Below are positions 63,301 to 64,000 of a stretch of DNA of 64,000 bases, piece by piece. Each line of letters opens with the position of its first letter. The stretch's first letter is position 1. A model generated the notes under the pieces. It was given only the letters and a program-made list of their open reading frames with translations. It had not been told where the DNA came from and did no database searches. The stretch lies in contig OY804588.1 in NCBI GenBank assembly GCA_963680875.1, forward strand, positions 76,222,829-76,286,828, in the 5' to 3' direction. The position numbers and the translations under genes are program-made. This DNA comes from Bathymodiolus brooksi (lineage: Eukaryota; Mollusca; Bivalvia; Mytilida; Modiolidae).

Positions 63301-64000
63301 GAAAGTTACTAAGGATACTAGGTTAATACTAAATATTATATACGTCTGAAAATTAAACCAAACAGTGTTAGAATTAGATTTTAGAGCTGTCAAATTTTTG
63401 TTCTTCCCTCGACGGGATTTGAACCCACACCATTGATACACTGCAGCACCATTCGCTTAGCCTTACGTCCAGCGCCCTAGACCACTCGACCACATCCACT
63501 CCCTAAAAAAGGAGCTTCAATAATCCTAGTGTTACCTTTTCTCGTAAGGTAAATCTAGGGATAGACGTAAGACATGTGTATAAGCGTGTGTAGATGGTAC
63601 ATATATACTTAATATTATAATTTGACAGCAATCTAACTCAGCAATTTTTAATATATTGTATAGGATAATGAAGAATTCATTATACAGTCACAGTAAATAA
63701 AGTATATTATACAAACGTCTAGAAGCAAGTGACAACCATACAATATATCTGTCCCACTGGATCTGAAAGTTACTAAGGATACTAGGTTAATACTAAATAT
63801 TATATACGTCTGAAAATTAAACCAAACAGTGTTAGAATTAGATTTTAGAGCTGTCAAATTTTTGTTCTTCCCTCGACGGGATTTGAACCCACACCATTGA
63901 TACACTGCAGCACCATTCGCTTAGCCTTACGTCCAGCGCCCTAGACCACTCGACCACATCCACTCCCTAAAAAAGTAGCTTCAATAATCCTAGTGTTACC

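Larger units (their letters stand above)
33192..64000. repeat. 464-bp satellite array, ~66 units, open at right edge
   Basis: A head-to-tail array with a constant 464-bp period; one unit near 36395 is 463 bp through a single-base deletion. Each unit consists of a 156-bp tRNA-derived SINE on the minus strand (starts at 33647 + 464n up to 35967, then 36430 + 464n up to 63806) and about 308 bp of AT-rich spacer. The spacer carries hairpins TTACCTT/AAGGTAA and CTCC/GGAG. Units differ at only a few positions. The array begins inside a SINE copy at 33192, and the first two units carry private variants (AAATGTTTG). It does not end within the window. Confidence 0.98.

Noticed and set aside
33489..63905. 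An 85-codon minus-strand frame repeated in nearly every satellite unit
   Set aside because: It begins with GTG and starts inside the tRNA-like part of the SINE. A 1-bp deletion breaks it near 36395 and a TGA stop breaks it in the unit around 48973. There is no signal or domain, and its repetition simply follows the DNA repeat.

Overview
The window is eukaryotic, AT-rich and almost entirely repetitive. I find no intact cellular protein gene. It most resembles a marine mollusc, probably a bivalve. Several dispersed short elements carry a 3' part I recognise from molluscan genomes (a tract around ACTCCGGTTTCTTCCACC followed by AAAACTGACCGCCA and GGCGTTAAACAC). Another repeat looks like a relative of a mussel repeat with a hammerhead-ribozyme-like core. 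This assignment rests on memory of repeat families, not on a search. The recognisable protein remnants are a dead non-LTR retrotransposon (9954-11322, minus) and a 45-codon helicase-like fragment inside an inverted-repeat element (7361-7495, minus).

Layout. 1-12.2 kb is a mosaic of short interspersed elements (SINEs), fold-back elements, a 94-bp tandem array broken by insertions (2.7-4.2 kb), a 22-25-bp array (8.2 kb), one dispersed 156-bp tRNA-derived SINE (8793-8948), the LINE remnant, and an 873-bp element with terminal inverted repeats (11323-12195). 12.2-32.4 kb is a nest of duplicated modules. A 25-bp minisatellite with its flanks, a ~2-3 kb 'Y' segment, a 48-bp minisatellite and a ~1.1 kb 'Z' segment recur in several combinations, and later transposons have been inserted into them. 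33192-64000 is one uninterrupted satellite array with a 464-bp period (about 66 units), and it runs off the right edge.

The main point is that each 464-bp unit contains a nearly complete copy of the tRNA-derived SINE seen alone at 8793-8948, including good A and B boxes of an internal RNA polymerase III promoter. The array therefore places a potential pol III promoter every 464 bp, all on the minus strand, at least 67 times. Linked sequence variants recur at whole-unit spacings (3, 4, 10 and 21 units), which shows that multi-unit blocks were copied during expansion. The 85-codon frame that repeats in the array starts with GTG, runs through the SINE, and is broken by a frameshift in one unit and a stop in another, so I do not treat it as a gene.

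No operons, rRNA genes, functional tRNA genes or CRISPR arrays were seen. Boundaries of diverged repeats are approximate, because alignments were made by eye.
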